Made by a program: the position numbers and the translations under genes
Assembly (NCBI RefSeq): GCF_024198255.1
Contig: NZ_JAJVKW010000014.1
Coordinates: forward strand, 62,001 to 126,000
Length of the DNA: 64,000 nucleotides
Direction of reading: 5' to 3'
DNA from: Myxococcus guangdongensis
Lineage (GTDB): Bacteria > Myxococcota > Myxococcia > Myxococcales > Myxococcaceae
Shown: in pieces, positions 44,601 to 53,149 of the stretch
Position numbering within the stretch: position 1 is the stretch's first letter
Layout: every line of letters begins with the position of its first letter
Notes under the pieces: model-generated
The model's input: only the letters and a program-made list of their open reading frames with translations
What the model was told of the DNA's origin: nothing
Databases searched by the model: none

Positions 44601-45616
44601 CGACGGGATGGAGTCCGTTGCCTCCGGACCAGGTCCTCTCGGACTCGACGCGCGGACTGCAGGGCACGGGCATCCTCACCCTGGGTCTGCCCACCTTCAC
44701 CTCGCGAGGCAGCACGCTGATGCCGAAGGTCGCCGACGAGGGCGACTATCAATGGCTGCGCGCCTCCGTCCCGGACGAGGCGGAGGACTTCCCACGGACG
44801 CTCGCGCTCACGCCACACGCGGTGACGGCGACGCGAAGTGAGCCAGGCGTCGATGTGGACACGCCCGTGCCCGCGGGGGCCATCAGCCAGTCCGTGCAGG
44901 AGCTGCCCGACATCGGCGACATCTCCCAGCCGATGGCGTCATTCGGAGGACGCCCGCCCGAGACGGCGCGCACGTTCGAGGTCCGCGCCTCGGAGCGGCT
45001 GCGCCACAAGGAGCGCGCGGTGCTGGCGTGGGACTACGAGCGGCTGGCCCTGGAGCGCTTCCCTTCTCTCTGGAAGGTGAAGGCCCTGCCCGCGCACGCG
45101 CCCCGTCAGTCCGGCGTGCCGGGCGCGGTGCTCGTGGTGGTGGTGCCCGGGCGCGATGCGACGGCGTCGGCGGACCCCACGGTGCCCCAGGCCACGTCCG
45201 AGCTGCTCGAGCGCGTCGAGCAATTCCTCGCCGAGCGCGCCAGCGGCTTCGCCCAGGTCCGCGCCGTCAATCCCCTCTATGTCCGCGTGAAGGTGGACGC
45301 GCAGGTGCGCTTCCGCGCGGGAGAGGAGACGGGCGCGAGCCTGGAGCGACTCGACCGCGAGCTCGTGGAGTACCTGTCCCCCTGGTACTTCGATGCGTCC
45401 CGCGCGACACGACAGGGCCAGTACGGCTCGAGCGCGGACGTCTCCGACTTCATCCAGACGCGTCCGTACGTCGAGGAGCTGCTCTCGCTGGAGCTGGCGC
45501 ACACGCCTCGTCCCGAGTCGCTGGAGTCCGACTGGTACTTCCTCACCTCGGAGACCCGGCACGCGCTGCGCGCCGCGGACGCGCCCGCTGCCTTGCTGGC
45601 GGCGGATGGCTACTGA
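41648..45616 (+). CDS. eCIS baseplate J-like protein (Pvc11-like)
   Basis: 1322 residues. The C-terminal ~250 residues are the gpJ-like baseplate fold (ERVEQFLAERASGFAQVRAV, KVDAQVRFRAGEETGASLER, VEYLSPWYFDASRATR, DVSDFIQTRPYVEELLSLEL), and large eCIS-specific domains lie upstream. About residues 365-450 are a Pro/Ser/Gly-rich linker between two structured halves, longer than one would expect for a rigid wedge. It forms the baseplate wedge with the Pvc12-like protein. The start is three bases after the gp25 gene stop. Confidence 0.88.
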   Translation: MAPLDKKVAINDAPSQLTRWLRALEDGYAPVDGRTRSELLDFAPRFGALVYFYDLKNQRDGNWSEFFLADPVMVLASIDALDTGSVEEQFLRTAREVDLARTPERAFQTLSEGFELLLGLARRFDLWLRGAGLGAQGEAARLLGQDLVGAVEGPLSGALRSLVSMAKGAAGPQALGRLIRLDIAGMSPLWGLEDLPADGSAYRGATKEARARSAMAKLEPLLGAFLDSLSQLQGLARQVLPSALANGDHPPHLALYMAFVRLFRTAQDTVNSVSGRYAPFYHRDVLRLRPRGALPDSTYLTFTLADDEAVRSEVVPRGTLFPAGKRPDGQDILFASDNTVGVSRATVARRLALRVLRGPLVPEVAAPVASSRVLAASGPSAQGTQPPSGGLLQPVTSARGDLGPASADRERSTPGALGPRPSAASRPGLIDGPHPSPKPPTTTPPVEGEAPLTVVKQVLISEMPLEPAVASDPAAEPLPGWATFGAVQEGVTTTAVTGPAALGFALASSYLRLTGGSRVVTLNVPLSSESARLLSTRLEALAEATGLDAQTVFLQVLRESFTLQVSTEDGWLTVERYEPILPANLGPVGVVPVVTFFGLWFELPPSAPPVVPNGAAPAPDLPMLRALLSPEPVALRNGVEVHPVSLLDAVAFQNLELQVQVRDLTGVSIENTQGEVDPSTPWALFGASPVVGSYARLRHSELFVKRLDTLSLALDWFNLPSDKEGFAGYYRDYTVGPDGLPTENLFDNTSFSVDLRVLRPGAWTLQPLAAPSSPPCPVSPPSDDVPKEGVRGCLFRTKPDCDTPPPEPRGTLCQDTVLKQFDVAPGTPPDYYDPATSALELRLATPSYAFGDSLYTVNVLNAVLAELPDGSQPPPTEGSRILKDIKYPNPPWLPQVQTLAVHYSAHCLLDEARYFHLLPFEGFKQVTADPQRAVALLPHFKAPANLYLGFTGLDEAQSLTMLFQMSGTFTGTGEVPTVQWEWLTPTGWSPLPPDQVLSDSTRGLQGTGILTLGLPTFTSRGSTLMPKVADEGDYQWLRASVPDEAEDFPRTLALTPHAVTATRSEPGVDVDTPVPAGAISQSVQELPDIGDISQPMASFGGRPPETARTFEVRASERLRHKERAVLAWDYERLALERFPSLWKVKALPAHAPRQSGVPGAVLVVVVPGRDATASADPTVPQATSELLERVEQFLAERASGFAQVRAVNPLYVRVKVDAQVRFRAGEETGASLERLDRELVEYLSPWYFDASRATRQGQYGSSADVSDFIQTRPYVEELLSLELAHTPRPESLESDWYFLTSETRHALRAADAPAALLAADGY

Positions 45617-45634
45617 GCCCTTTCGGAGCACACC

Positions 45635-48091
45635 ATGGCAGAGCCCGTCACCGTCACCACCGCGCCGCCCTCGAACGTGGGCCTGGACTACTCCGCGCTC
45701 GAGAAGGAGGGCACCGCGCTCCTCCAGGCGCTCTCGGGGAAGATATGGACGGACTACAACGCGAGTGACTCCGGCGTCACCACGCTGCAGCAGCTCTGCT
45801 ATGCGCTCACGGAGCTGTCCTACCGCGCGACGTTCCCACTCGCCGACCTGCTGTTGGACCCCGTCACGGGCCGCATCGAGCCCGCGAGACAGGGGCTCTT
45901 CCCCGCGCTCGACATCCTCCCGTGCGACCCGGTGACGGAGCGCGACTACCGCAAGCTGCTCATCGACCGCGTGCCCCAGGTCGCCAATGTCTGGCTCACC
46001 CCCGTCACCACCGGCGAGGTCCAGGGACTCTACGACGTGACGCTCCTCGCGCCGGGGCAGGACGACTGCGCCACCGACGAGCGCGCACCCGACGCCATCA
46101 TCGACGCCGTCCGCCGCGTCTACAACCGGCACCGCGCCCTGTGCGAGGACCTCCGCGACATCACGCTCCTGGAGCCGCTCGAGGCCGTCGTCGTCGCGGA
46201 GGCCAGCATCGAGGAGCGACGGACTCCCGAGGACATCCTCGCCGCGCTGTTCTTCCGCATCGGCAACCTCCTCGCGCCGGAGCCGCGTCGCGAGTCGCTC
46301 AAGTCCCTGCTCGACGCGGGCCAGACGCCGGATGAAATCCTGGAGGGGCCGCTGCTTCGCAACGGCTTCATCGAGGACGCACAGCTGCAGCCCAAGGCGA
46401 CGTCCATCGCCATCCAGGACCTCACGCGAGTCATGGCGCAGACACCGGGCGTCTCCAGCGTCCGCGGAGTGAGCCTGCGCGCGGGTGGACAGGTCGCCAC
46501 GGGGCCCGATGGTTCGCTGCCGGTGGCACCGGCGCAGGTGCTGAGGCTCGACACCCGCACGGACTCGAAGCGCGGTGGGTTTTCGATCCGGCTCTTGCGC
46601 AACGGCGTGGAGGTGAAGCCCCATCCGGCACGCGTGCGCCGCGAGCTGGAGCGGCTGTGGGCCGAGCAGCGCCGCACCCATCCGCTGGGGACCCAATACG
46701 AGGAGTACCTCGGCATGCCCCGAGGACAGCGCCAGCACTTCCGCGCGTACACGTCCATCCAGACGCAGTACCCCATGGTCTACGGCATCGGGTCCGCGGG
46801 GCTCCCCGAGGGCGCACCCCGCCCTCGCCAGGCGCAGGCGCGCCAGCTCAAGGGCTACCTGCTCGTGTTCGAACAGCTCCTCACGGACTTCTTCGCGCAG
46901 CTCGCGCACGTGCGGGACTTGTTCTCCGGCGACCCCGACTTGCAGCGGACGTACTTCTTCCAGCTCCTCACCGACGCGGTTCCGGACGTGGAGCCGTTGC
47001 TCGCGCGGCCTTCGGAGGGAGGTGACTCGCCGGGCTATGCGCGCGGGCTGGAGGAGCTCGTCGCCAGCCAGGACCCCGTCACCGCGCGACGCAACCGGTT
47101 CCTCGATGTGCTGCTGGCGCTCTGCGCGGAGCAGCTGGACGAGGACTCCGTCGCGGGCACGGCATGGGACGGCACCCCGGATGCGCTCCAGGCCGAGCGG
47201 GTGCTTCGCGCGAAGCTCACGTTGTTCGAGCACCTGGTCGAGAGCACGCATTCGCGGGGACGCGGTATCGACGCGCTGGAGCGCCCCGGACCGCGGAACG
47301 TCGCGGGCATGGCCATCAAGAGCCGCATCCAGTTGGGGATGCCCGTCGCCGACTCGCGCTCGCTCATCGATGGGTTGGATGAGCATGGGCTGAATCTCTC
47401 GGACTCGGCGAGCACGGCGCCGGAGAGTCGCGCGCTGGCACGGTACGAAGACATGCTCGAGGAGCGCTTCACGCCCGTCGCCTCGCTGCCCGCGCCGGAG
47501 AGGCCTCCCGCGCCGCCGCTGCGCTCCCAGATGCTCGGAGGTGAGTTCCTGAACGCGGCGGGCGCGCTGGAGCACTTCCGCGTGGGGACACTGCCGGGGG
47601 AGTCCTCGCTGTCACTGGTGTGCAAGGCGCCGTCCGAGGCGGGCTGGCATCTGGCGGGGAAGTTCCCGAACGTGGAGGGCGCGGTGGCTCGGGCACACGC
47701 GCTCGTGGAGCAGGCGCGCCAGCTCAACCAACAGCGCTCGCAGCTCTACATCGTGGAGCACCTCCTGCTGCGGTCCGCTCGGCGCGAGGGTGAAGATGTC
47801 TTCCCCTACAGCTTCACGGTGACGGCGGTCCTCTCCACGGCGACGGGTGAGTGGCGTGAGCCGGAGTTCCAGACGTTCGCGCGCGAGGTCATCCGGAGCA
47901 ACGCGCCCGCGCTGGTGGTCGCGGAGTGTCTGTTCCTCGGGTCCTCGCGCATGGCGGCGTTCGAGCGGCTCTATTGGGCGTGGCGGAACGCGCTCCGGCA
48001 GGGGGACGCGCTGGCGCTCTCGTTGGCCTCGGCGCGATTGAGGGACTTCCTGGAAGCGGCGGCCCGCGAATCCGAGGCGGACACCGAATGA
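45635..48091 (+). CDS. eCIS large baseplate protein (Pvc12-like)
   Basis: 818 residues. YSALEKEGTALLQALSGKIW TDYNASD and QLCYALTELSYRATFPLADL at the N-terminus, and the conserved GYLLVFEQLLTDFFAQLAHV and RDLF in the middle, match a family found at the Pvc12 position of eCIS operons. The C-terminus has TTGEW-like beta segments and a final helical part (SRMAAFERLYWAWRNALRQG). Expected role: wedge component partnering the J-like protein. It overlaps the tape-measure gene by ATGA. Confidence 0.82.
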   Translation: MAEPVTVTTAPPSNVGLDYSALEKEGTALLQALSGKIWTDYNASDSGVTTLQQLCYALTELSYRATFPLADLLLDPVTGRIEPARQGLFPALDILPCDPVTERDYRKLLIDRVPQVANVWLTPVTTGEVQGLYDVTLLAPGQDDCATDERAPDAIIDAVRRVYNRHRALCEDLRDITLLEPLEAVVVAEASIEERRTPEDILAALFFRIGNLLAPEPRRESLKSLLDAGQTPDEILEGPLLRNGFIEDAQLQPKATSIAIQDLTRVMAQTPGVSSVRGVSLRAGGQVATGPDGSLPVAPAQVLRLDTRTDSKRGGFSIRLLRNGVEVKPHPARVRRELERLWAEQRRTHPLGTQYEEYLGMPRGQRQHFRAYTSIQTQYPMVYGIGSAGLPEGAPRPRQAQARQLKGYLLVFEQLLTDFFAQLAHVRDLFSGDPDLQRTYFFQLLTDAVPDVEPLLARPSEGGDSPGYARGLEELVASQDPVTARRNRFLDVLLALCAEQLDEDSVAGTAWDGTPDALQAERVLRAKLTLFEHLVESTHSRGRGIDALERPGPRNVAGMAIKSRIQLGMPVADSRSLIDGLDEHGLNLSDSASTAPESRALARYEDMLEERFTPVASLPAPERPPAPPLRSQMLGGEFLNAAGALEHFRVGTLPGESSLSLVCKAPSEAGWHLAGKFPNVEGAVARAHALVEQARQLNQQRSQLYIVEHLLLRSARREGEDVFPYSFTVTAVLSTATGEWREPEFQTFAREVIRSNAPALVVAECLFLGSSRMAAFERLYWAWRNALRQGDALALSLASARLRDFLEAAARESEADTE

Positions 48092-51000
48092 CGGGCTCCC
48101 GGCATCATCTTCGGAAGCAGACGCTGCGGGTGACGCTGGAGTCGGAGGAGCAGGCGCTGGCGCTCCAGCCTCGGCTGAGTGACTTCAACCGGCGTCGGTT
48201 GCTCGCCATCATCGAGAAGGTGTTCGACGCGGTGGATGTCCCTGGGCTGCATCTGCGCATCGACCGGCTCGACGTGGACCTGGGGACGGTGCCGTTCGAC
48301 GACTTCGAGCAGGTGGTGGAGGAGCGGCTCACCTTGCGGCTCCACGAGGCCGCGGAGCAGGCGGTGCAGAAGCGGCGTTCGTCGACGCGGGAGGAGGACC
48401 GGCCTCGGACCGAGGAGGCGCTTCGACTGGAGTTGATGGAGCACTACCTGTTGCATGGCACCCTGCCGTTCTGGGCGCCGCATGGCGTGGCGTTCTCGTT
48501 CGGCGCGCTCTTCGCCGAGCTCGCTCGGAGCTCTCCGGCCGCGCTGGTGCGACTGGTGGGCAAGCACGCCACGCTGGGACGGGTGCTGGACCGGCTGGTG
48601 CTCCAGCTCGACCAGCGGCAGTTGGAGCAGCTCGTGATGCTCCTGGAGCCGAAGCACGCGGCGCTGCTCATCGACTACATCGTCAGCCTCCAGGCGCTCC
48701 ATCGCATCGAGCCGGTGCTCCCGCTGAGTGACCGGGCGCTGTCACGGCTGCTCTGGTCGCTGACGCTGACGTATCTGGTGAAGGACGCGGGTTCCCAGTT
48801 CAACCGCAAGAGCGCGTTGAAGCTGCTGCTCGAGGGCGTCTCGGAGAGCCAGGGTCTGGACTATCCGGAGCTGCTGACGACTCTGGACTCGGGATTGGAG
48901 CAGGTGCGGAAGCGGCACCCGGTGCTGGCGTCGCTGTCCTCCGTCATCGGGGAGCTGGTGCGCGAGCTGCCTCTTCCCGAGGTCGAGGAGGTCGAGGCTC
49001 CGGTCCTCGATGAGGAGCTGGCGACCACGGAGTCGGCGTCGGCGCGGTATGAGCTGGCGGAGGCGCTTCGGTACTACCTCCGGCATGGGGAGCTGCCGTG
49101 GGGAACGCTCGTGCGCATGCCGGAGCTGACGGCGGAGCGGGTCGTGGCGACGCTGCCGGAGCTGCCTCGTTCGTTGCAACGGCGGGTGCTCGGTTGGGAG
49201 CAGTCGGGTGGCTCGCTGACGCGGCTGGTCCGGGCGGTGCGGCGGATTCCCGAGGAGGTGCTGTCGAAGCTGCTCGTGCGGTTGATGCCGCGACCTGGGG
49301 ATGAGGGGAGCCCGCTGCGCTCGGCGCTCCCCGTTTTCGCGGCGCGGGCCGAGGACAAGCCGCTGTTCTTCGCGCGACTGCTCGCGACGCTGCTCGATGG
49401 GAAGTCGGTGGATTTGGAGGAGCTCGCGGCGACGCGGGTTTCGGGGGTCGTGGAGGACCGGGGGACGCGTGACTCGGATTTGTCCCAGTGGGAGGCGCAT
49501 GCGCTCAAGTCCGCGTTGGTAAGTCGACTTCGTTTCAGGGGGAAGACAGGGCCGACGGTGGAGGAGTTGCTCGGCGCGCTGTTGACGTCGTTTCCCGAGG
49601 ACAGTCGGCACTTCCTCCTGGCGCTGCGAGACACGGAGGACTTGCGGACAGCGCTGGTCGACCGGAGCGGAGCGGAGGTTCTCGGCAGGGCGATGGACTT
49701 GCTGCGTCCGCGCGAGTCCCGGTCGATGAGGGCGTTGCTCCATGCGATGAGGGAGCTTCCGGAGCGGGTGCTGCCCGGCGGCATCGAGGGCGCACGGCAG
49801 ACGGTGCTCCATGAGTTGCTGTTGCTGGGGGAGACGGCGCCGCTCTCCCGGAGCACCGTGAGCCGACTGCTGCGGAGACTGTTCGGGACGGAGATGACCC
49901 TGGAGGCCCAGGGGTTCTTGTCTCGGGTCATCGAGGAGTGGGGAGCATCGGGAGGCGTGCTCCAGAAACATGCGGAGGTCTTCCTCTCCGTGCTCGAACA
50001 GATTCGTGTTCGAGGTCGCGCGGGAGACGTTGACGGCTCGCGCATGGACGCAGTGGGCCACGCTGATGAGCACACGAGTTCGCGTCCGACGCGGGAGGGT
50101 CCGCGTGATGGAGTGAGACCGGGCTCTATTGCACTCGGTGCGGTTCCGCTTCGGCAGGGACAAGACGGAGCAGCCTTCAACCGAGGAGTCCCCACTCCGC
50201 ACGGACAAGACGCAGCGGACCGTGGCCTCGGCCACGATCTCGATTCGCGTGAACGAGCAGGGAGGTCTCGCAGCGACCCAGCGTCCCTCGCGCCAGACGA
50301 GGCATCCCTCCTCCATGACGACTCAGACCCGCACGAACGAGTAGAGACGTCCCGTAGCAGCAGCGATGAAACTTCGCGTGCTCAAGACAGGGCAACTCTC
50401 AGCCACAACCGTTCCGACTCGGACGACCAAGGCGAGAGCCTCGTCCCTCGAAGCGAGGCAGCATCGCGTGCTCAAGACAGGGCAACTCCCAGCCACAACC
50501 GTTCCGACTCGGACGACCAAGGCGAGAGCCTCGTCCCACGAGGCGAGGCAGCTTCGCGCATCCAAGACGGGACACCTCTCGGCCATGACGGCTCCGGCTC
50601 GCACGAACGCGCAGTGTCGTCCCGCAGCCACGGAGGTGCAGCTCCAGGTGCACGAGACGAAACAGCCTCCGGCCATGACCATTCTCAATCGCACGAACGG
50701 ACCGAGACACCTCGCGACCGCAGCGACTCAGACTCTCTCGCGCAGGGCGCGGCACACCTCCTCCATGACGGTTCAGGCCTGCACGAACGAGTAGCGACGT
50801 CCCGCAGCCACAGAGATGCAGCTTCGCGTGTACAAGACGGGGTACCTCTCAGCCATGGTGGTTCCGGATCGCAGGAACAAGCCGAGAAGCTCCTCCGCCG
50901 CACCGATTCAGTTCCGCGTGCACACGACGAGGCACCTTTCGGCCACGACGACTCCGGCTCGCGCGAACAAGCCTCAACGTCTCTCAGCCGCAGCAGCTCA

Positions 51001-53145
51001 GTTCCGCGTGCATACGACGAGGCACCTTTCGACCACGACTCCGGCTCGCGCGAACAAGCCTCAACGTCTCTCGGCCGCAGCAGCTCAGTTCCGCGTGCAT
51101 ACGACGAGGCACCTTTCGACCACGACTCCGGCTCGCATGAACAAGCCTCAGCTTCTCTCGGCCGCAGCAGCTCAGTTCCGCGTGCACACGACGAGGCACC
51201 TTTCGACCACGACGACTCCGGCTCGCGCGAACATGCCGCGACGTCTCTCGGTCGCAGCAACCCGGTTTCGCGTGCGCGTTACGAGGTACCTCTCAGCCAC
51301 GACTCCGGCTCACACGAACAAGCCGAGACGTTCCTCGATCGCGGCGACTCGACCTCGCGCACGCGGACTGAAGCGCGTCTCGTTCACAGCGACTCATTTC
51401 CGAGTGTGCGAGACGAGGCACCTCCAGACCACGACTCCGGCTCGCACGAACAAGCTCAGACCCCCCACAGCCGCAGAGACTCGGTCTCGCGTACACGGAC
51501 TGAAGCACTCTTCGGTCACGGCGACTCAGTCGCGGCGCCCTTCAGCAACGACGACATTAAGCGGCACGCACAAAGAGAGGACCGCCTCAACCACGGCGAC
51601 CTCGATATGCGCGGGAGCGACTCGGCACCTCTCCGCATCGACACGAGAGATGCCGTGCATTCCGGCTCCAGGAGCACGCCCGCGCTCGCAAGCGATGCGA
51701 CACCTCCGACGGGTCGCCGCACGGATGCACCGCCTCCCGCGGAACACCTCGCACACAGCGACACGGACTTCATCGCGGCGCCAGTGAAACACCCGCGCCA
51801 CGAACGTGACGCCCTTCGAGCAAGAGACGCACGGTCCCCCGACAGCGCCTCCTCACGTGACACCTCTTCGCGCACAGAGCCAGCCACCCACCTTCGCCCC
51901 ATCGCCACCCCGCTCAGCGCCCCACAAAGCCCCTCCGCCTCCGCGCCCCTCCGCACGCACGACAGTCCGGAAGCACGCGAAGCCCTCTTCGCCTTCCTCC
52001 TCGCGGAGAGCGCGGACCGCTACGCGGGGCTCTCCGACGATGCCCTGCTCCGCCTGCTCCAGTCGCTCCTCGACGAATCCCCGGACGTGCTCCACGGCTT
52101 CATCCGCCGTCACGTGCACCGCCGCCACCTCCAGGAGCACTGGGCCCGCACCCTCCCCGACCCGCTCCTCGCGCGCATCTCCGCGGTGCTCGCGCCCCGT
52201 CTCCACGCAGCGCTCCTGTCCACCGTCGAAATCCTCATCGCCGCCTGGCAGGACGTCGCCCCCTCCGACGCGCCCTCCCTCACGGAGCGCTCCGCGTTCT
52301 GGCGCTTCATCCTGGAGCTGCTCGGGAAAAGGCCCGGAGGAAACCTCGGACTCGAACAGCTCATCTCCGCGTTCCTCGAGCACTTCTCCACCCGCCTGCG
52401 CGGCGCCCACCCCACGCACCGGGACTCACGCGGCGTCGCCGAGCGACTCCTGGAGCGCGCCATCGAACTGGCCCACCACGAGTCCAGCCCCCGCCTGGCC
52501 TCCGTGCTCCAACAGCGACGCGCCACCTTCCTCGCCGCCTGGACCACTCCACCCCGACCGCGCCCCACCACCCGGCCCTCGCGTCAGCGCACCTCCTTCC
52601 AGCTCGGCGCGGACCCGCACGGCGACCACGACGGCAATCCCATCTACATCGACAACGCGGGCCTCATCCTCACCAGCCCCTTCCTGCCCCACCTCTTCCG
52701 CGAGCTGGGCCTCACGCACGTGGATGACCAGGGCAAGACACGCCTGGACCCCGAGCCCGCCATGCGCGCCGTGCACCTGCTCCAGTACCTCGTCGACGGC
52801 CGCACCTCCGCGCCCGAGCCCCTGCTCGTCCTCAACAAGATTCTCTGCGGCCTTCCCGTCCCCACCCCCATCCCCAGCGGCATCGAGATGACCGAACAGG
52901 AGCAGTCCCTCTGCGACCGGCTCCTCAAGGCCCTCATCGCCCACTGGACCATCCTCTCCGGCACCTCCGTCGCCGGCCTGCGCGAGACCTTCCTCCAACG
53001 CGAAGGACGCCTCGAACAACTCGAGGACCGCTGGAAGCTCCAGGTGCAACGCAAGACGCTCGACGTGCTCGTCGACCAGGTCCCCTGGAGCCTCTCCATC
53101 CTCACCCACCCGTGGATGCCCCAACCCCTCTACGTCTCCTGGTAG
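48088..53145 (+). CDS. eCIS tape-measure protein with long disordered repeat insert (Pvc14-like)
   Basis: 1685 residues from the ATG at 48088, which overlaps the previous stop. The conserved N-terminal region (HHLRKQTLRVTLESEEQALA, IIEKVFDAVDVPGLHLRIDR LDVDLG) and the C-terminal motif GNPIYIDNAGLILTSPFLPH (from residue 1516) define the contractile injection system tape-measure family. Between roughly residues 730 and 1155 lies a Ser/Asp/His/Arg-rich segment of ~29-30-residue repeats (HDSGSREQASTSL, VPRAYDEAPFDHD). Such proteins set the length of the tube; a disordered insert of this size would change the length or lumen filling. The total is far longer than Afp14. A +1 frame is also open over the repeats but is a shadow. 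Confidence 0.87.
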   Translation: MTGSRHHLRKQTLRVTLESEEQALALQPRLSDFNRRRLLAIIEKVFDAVDVPGLHLRIDRLDVDLGTVPFDDFEQVVEERLTLRLHEAAEQAVQKRRSSTREEDRPRTEEALRLELMEHYLLHGTLPFWAPHGVAFSFGALFAELARSSPAALVRLVGKHATLGRVLDRLVLQLDQRQLEQLVMLLEPKHAALLIDYIVSLQALHRIEPVLPLSDRALSRLLWSLTLTYLVKDAGSQFNRKSALKLLLEGVSESQGLDYPELLTTLDSGLEQVRKRHPVLASLSSVIGELVRELPLPEVEEVEAPVLDEELATTESASARYELAEALRYYLRHGELPWGTLVRMPELTAERVVATLPELPRSLQRRVLGWEQSGGSLTRLVRAVRRIPEEVLSKLLVRLMPRPGDEGSPLRSALPVFAARAEDKPLFFARLLATLLDGKSVDLEELAATRVSGVVEDRGTRDSDLSQWEAHALKSALVSRLRFRGKTGPTVEELLGALLTSFPEDSRHFLLALRDTEDLRTALVDRSGAEVLGRAMDLLRPRESRSMRALLHAMRELPERVLPGGIEGARQTVLHELLLLGETAPLSRSTVSRLLRRLFGTEMTLEAQGFLSRVIEEWGASGGVLQKHAEVFLSVLEQIRVRGRAGDVDGSRMDAVGHADEHTSSRPTREGPRDGVRPGSIALGAVPLRQGQDGAAFNRGVPTPHGQDAADRGLGHDLDSRERAGRSRSDPASLAPDEASLLHDDSDPHERVETSRSSSDETSRAQDRATLSHNRSDSDDQGESLVPRSEAASRAQDRATPSHNRSDSDDQGESLVPRGEAASRIQDGTPLGHDGSGSHERAVSSRSHGGAAPGARDETASGHDHSQSHERTETPRDRSDSDSLAQGAAHLLHDGSGLHERVATSRSHRDAASRVQDGVPLSHGGSGSQEQAEKLLRRTDSVPRAHDEAPFGHDDSGSREQASTSLSRSSSVPRAYDEAPFDHDSGSREQASTSLGRSSSVPRAYDEAPFDHDSGSHEQASASLGRSSSVPRAHDEAPFDHDDSGSREHAATSLGRSNPVSRARYEVPLSHDSGSHEQAETFLDRGDSTSRTRTEARLVHSDSFPSVRDEAPPDHDSGSHEQAQTPHSRRDSVSRTRTEALFGHGDSVAAPFSNDDIKRHAQREDRLNHGDLDMRGSDSAPLRIDTRDAVHSGSRSTPALASDATPPTGRRTDAPPPAEHLAHSDTDFIAAPVKHPRHERDALRARDARSPDSASSRDTSSRTEPATHLRPIATPLSAPQSPSASAPLRTHDSPEAREALFAFLLAESADRYAGLSDDALLRLLQSLLDESPDVLHGFIRRHVHRRHLQEHWARTLPDPLLARISAVLAPRLHAALLSTVEILIAAWQDVAPSDAPSLTERSAFWRFILELLGKRPGGNLGLEQLISAFLEHFSTRLRGAHPTHRDSRGVAERLLERAIELAHHESSPRLASVLQQRRATFLAAWTTPPRPRPTTRPSRQRTSFQLGADPHGDHDGNPIYIDNAGLILTSPFLPHLFRELGLTHVDDQGKTRLDPEPAMRAVHLLQYLVDGRTSAPEPLLVLNKILCGLPVPTPIPSGIEMTEQEQSLCDRLLKALIAHWTILSGTSVAGLRETFLQREGRLEQLEDRWKLQVQRKTLDVLVDQVPWSLSILTHPWMPQPLYVSW
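50340..51540 (+). repeat. In-frame ~87-90 bp tandem repeats in the tape-measure gene
   Basis: About a dozen degenerate units encode xSRAxDEAPxxHDxSGSxEQ-type blocks. The GTTCCGCGTGC-type unit start recurs at 50911, 51001, 51088, 51175 and 51265 (spacings 90, 87, 87, 90). The block around CTCAAGACAGGGCAACT recurs at 50381 and 50471, 90 bases apart. Every spacing is a multiple of three, so the frame is kept. The central units are nearly identical, implying recent duplication or gene conversion. Confidence 0.88.
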
Positions 53146-53149
53146 CGAC

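Noticed and set aside
50685..51787. Long open frames in other frames and on the minus strand over the tape-measure repeat array
   Set aside because: The repeat unit lengths are multiples of three, so an open frame in any phase persists through all units. The products are low-complexity and lie inside a coding gene.
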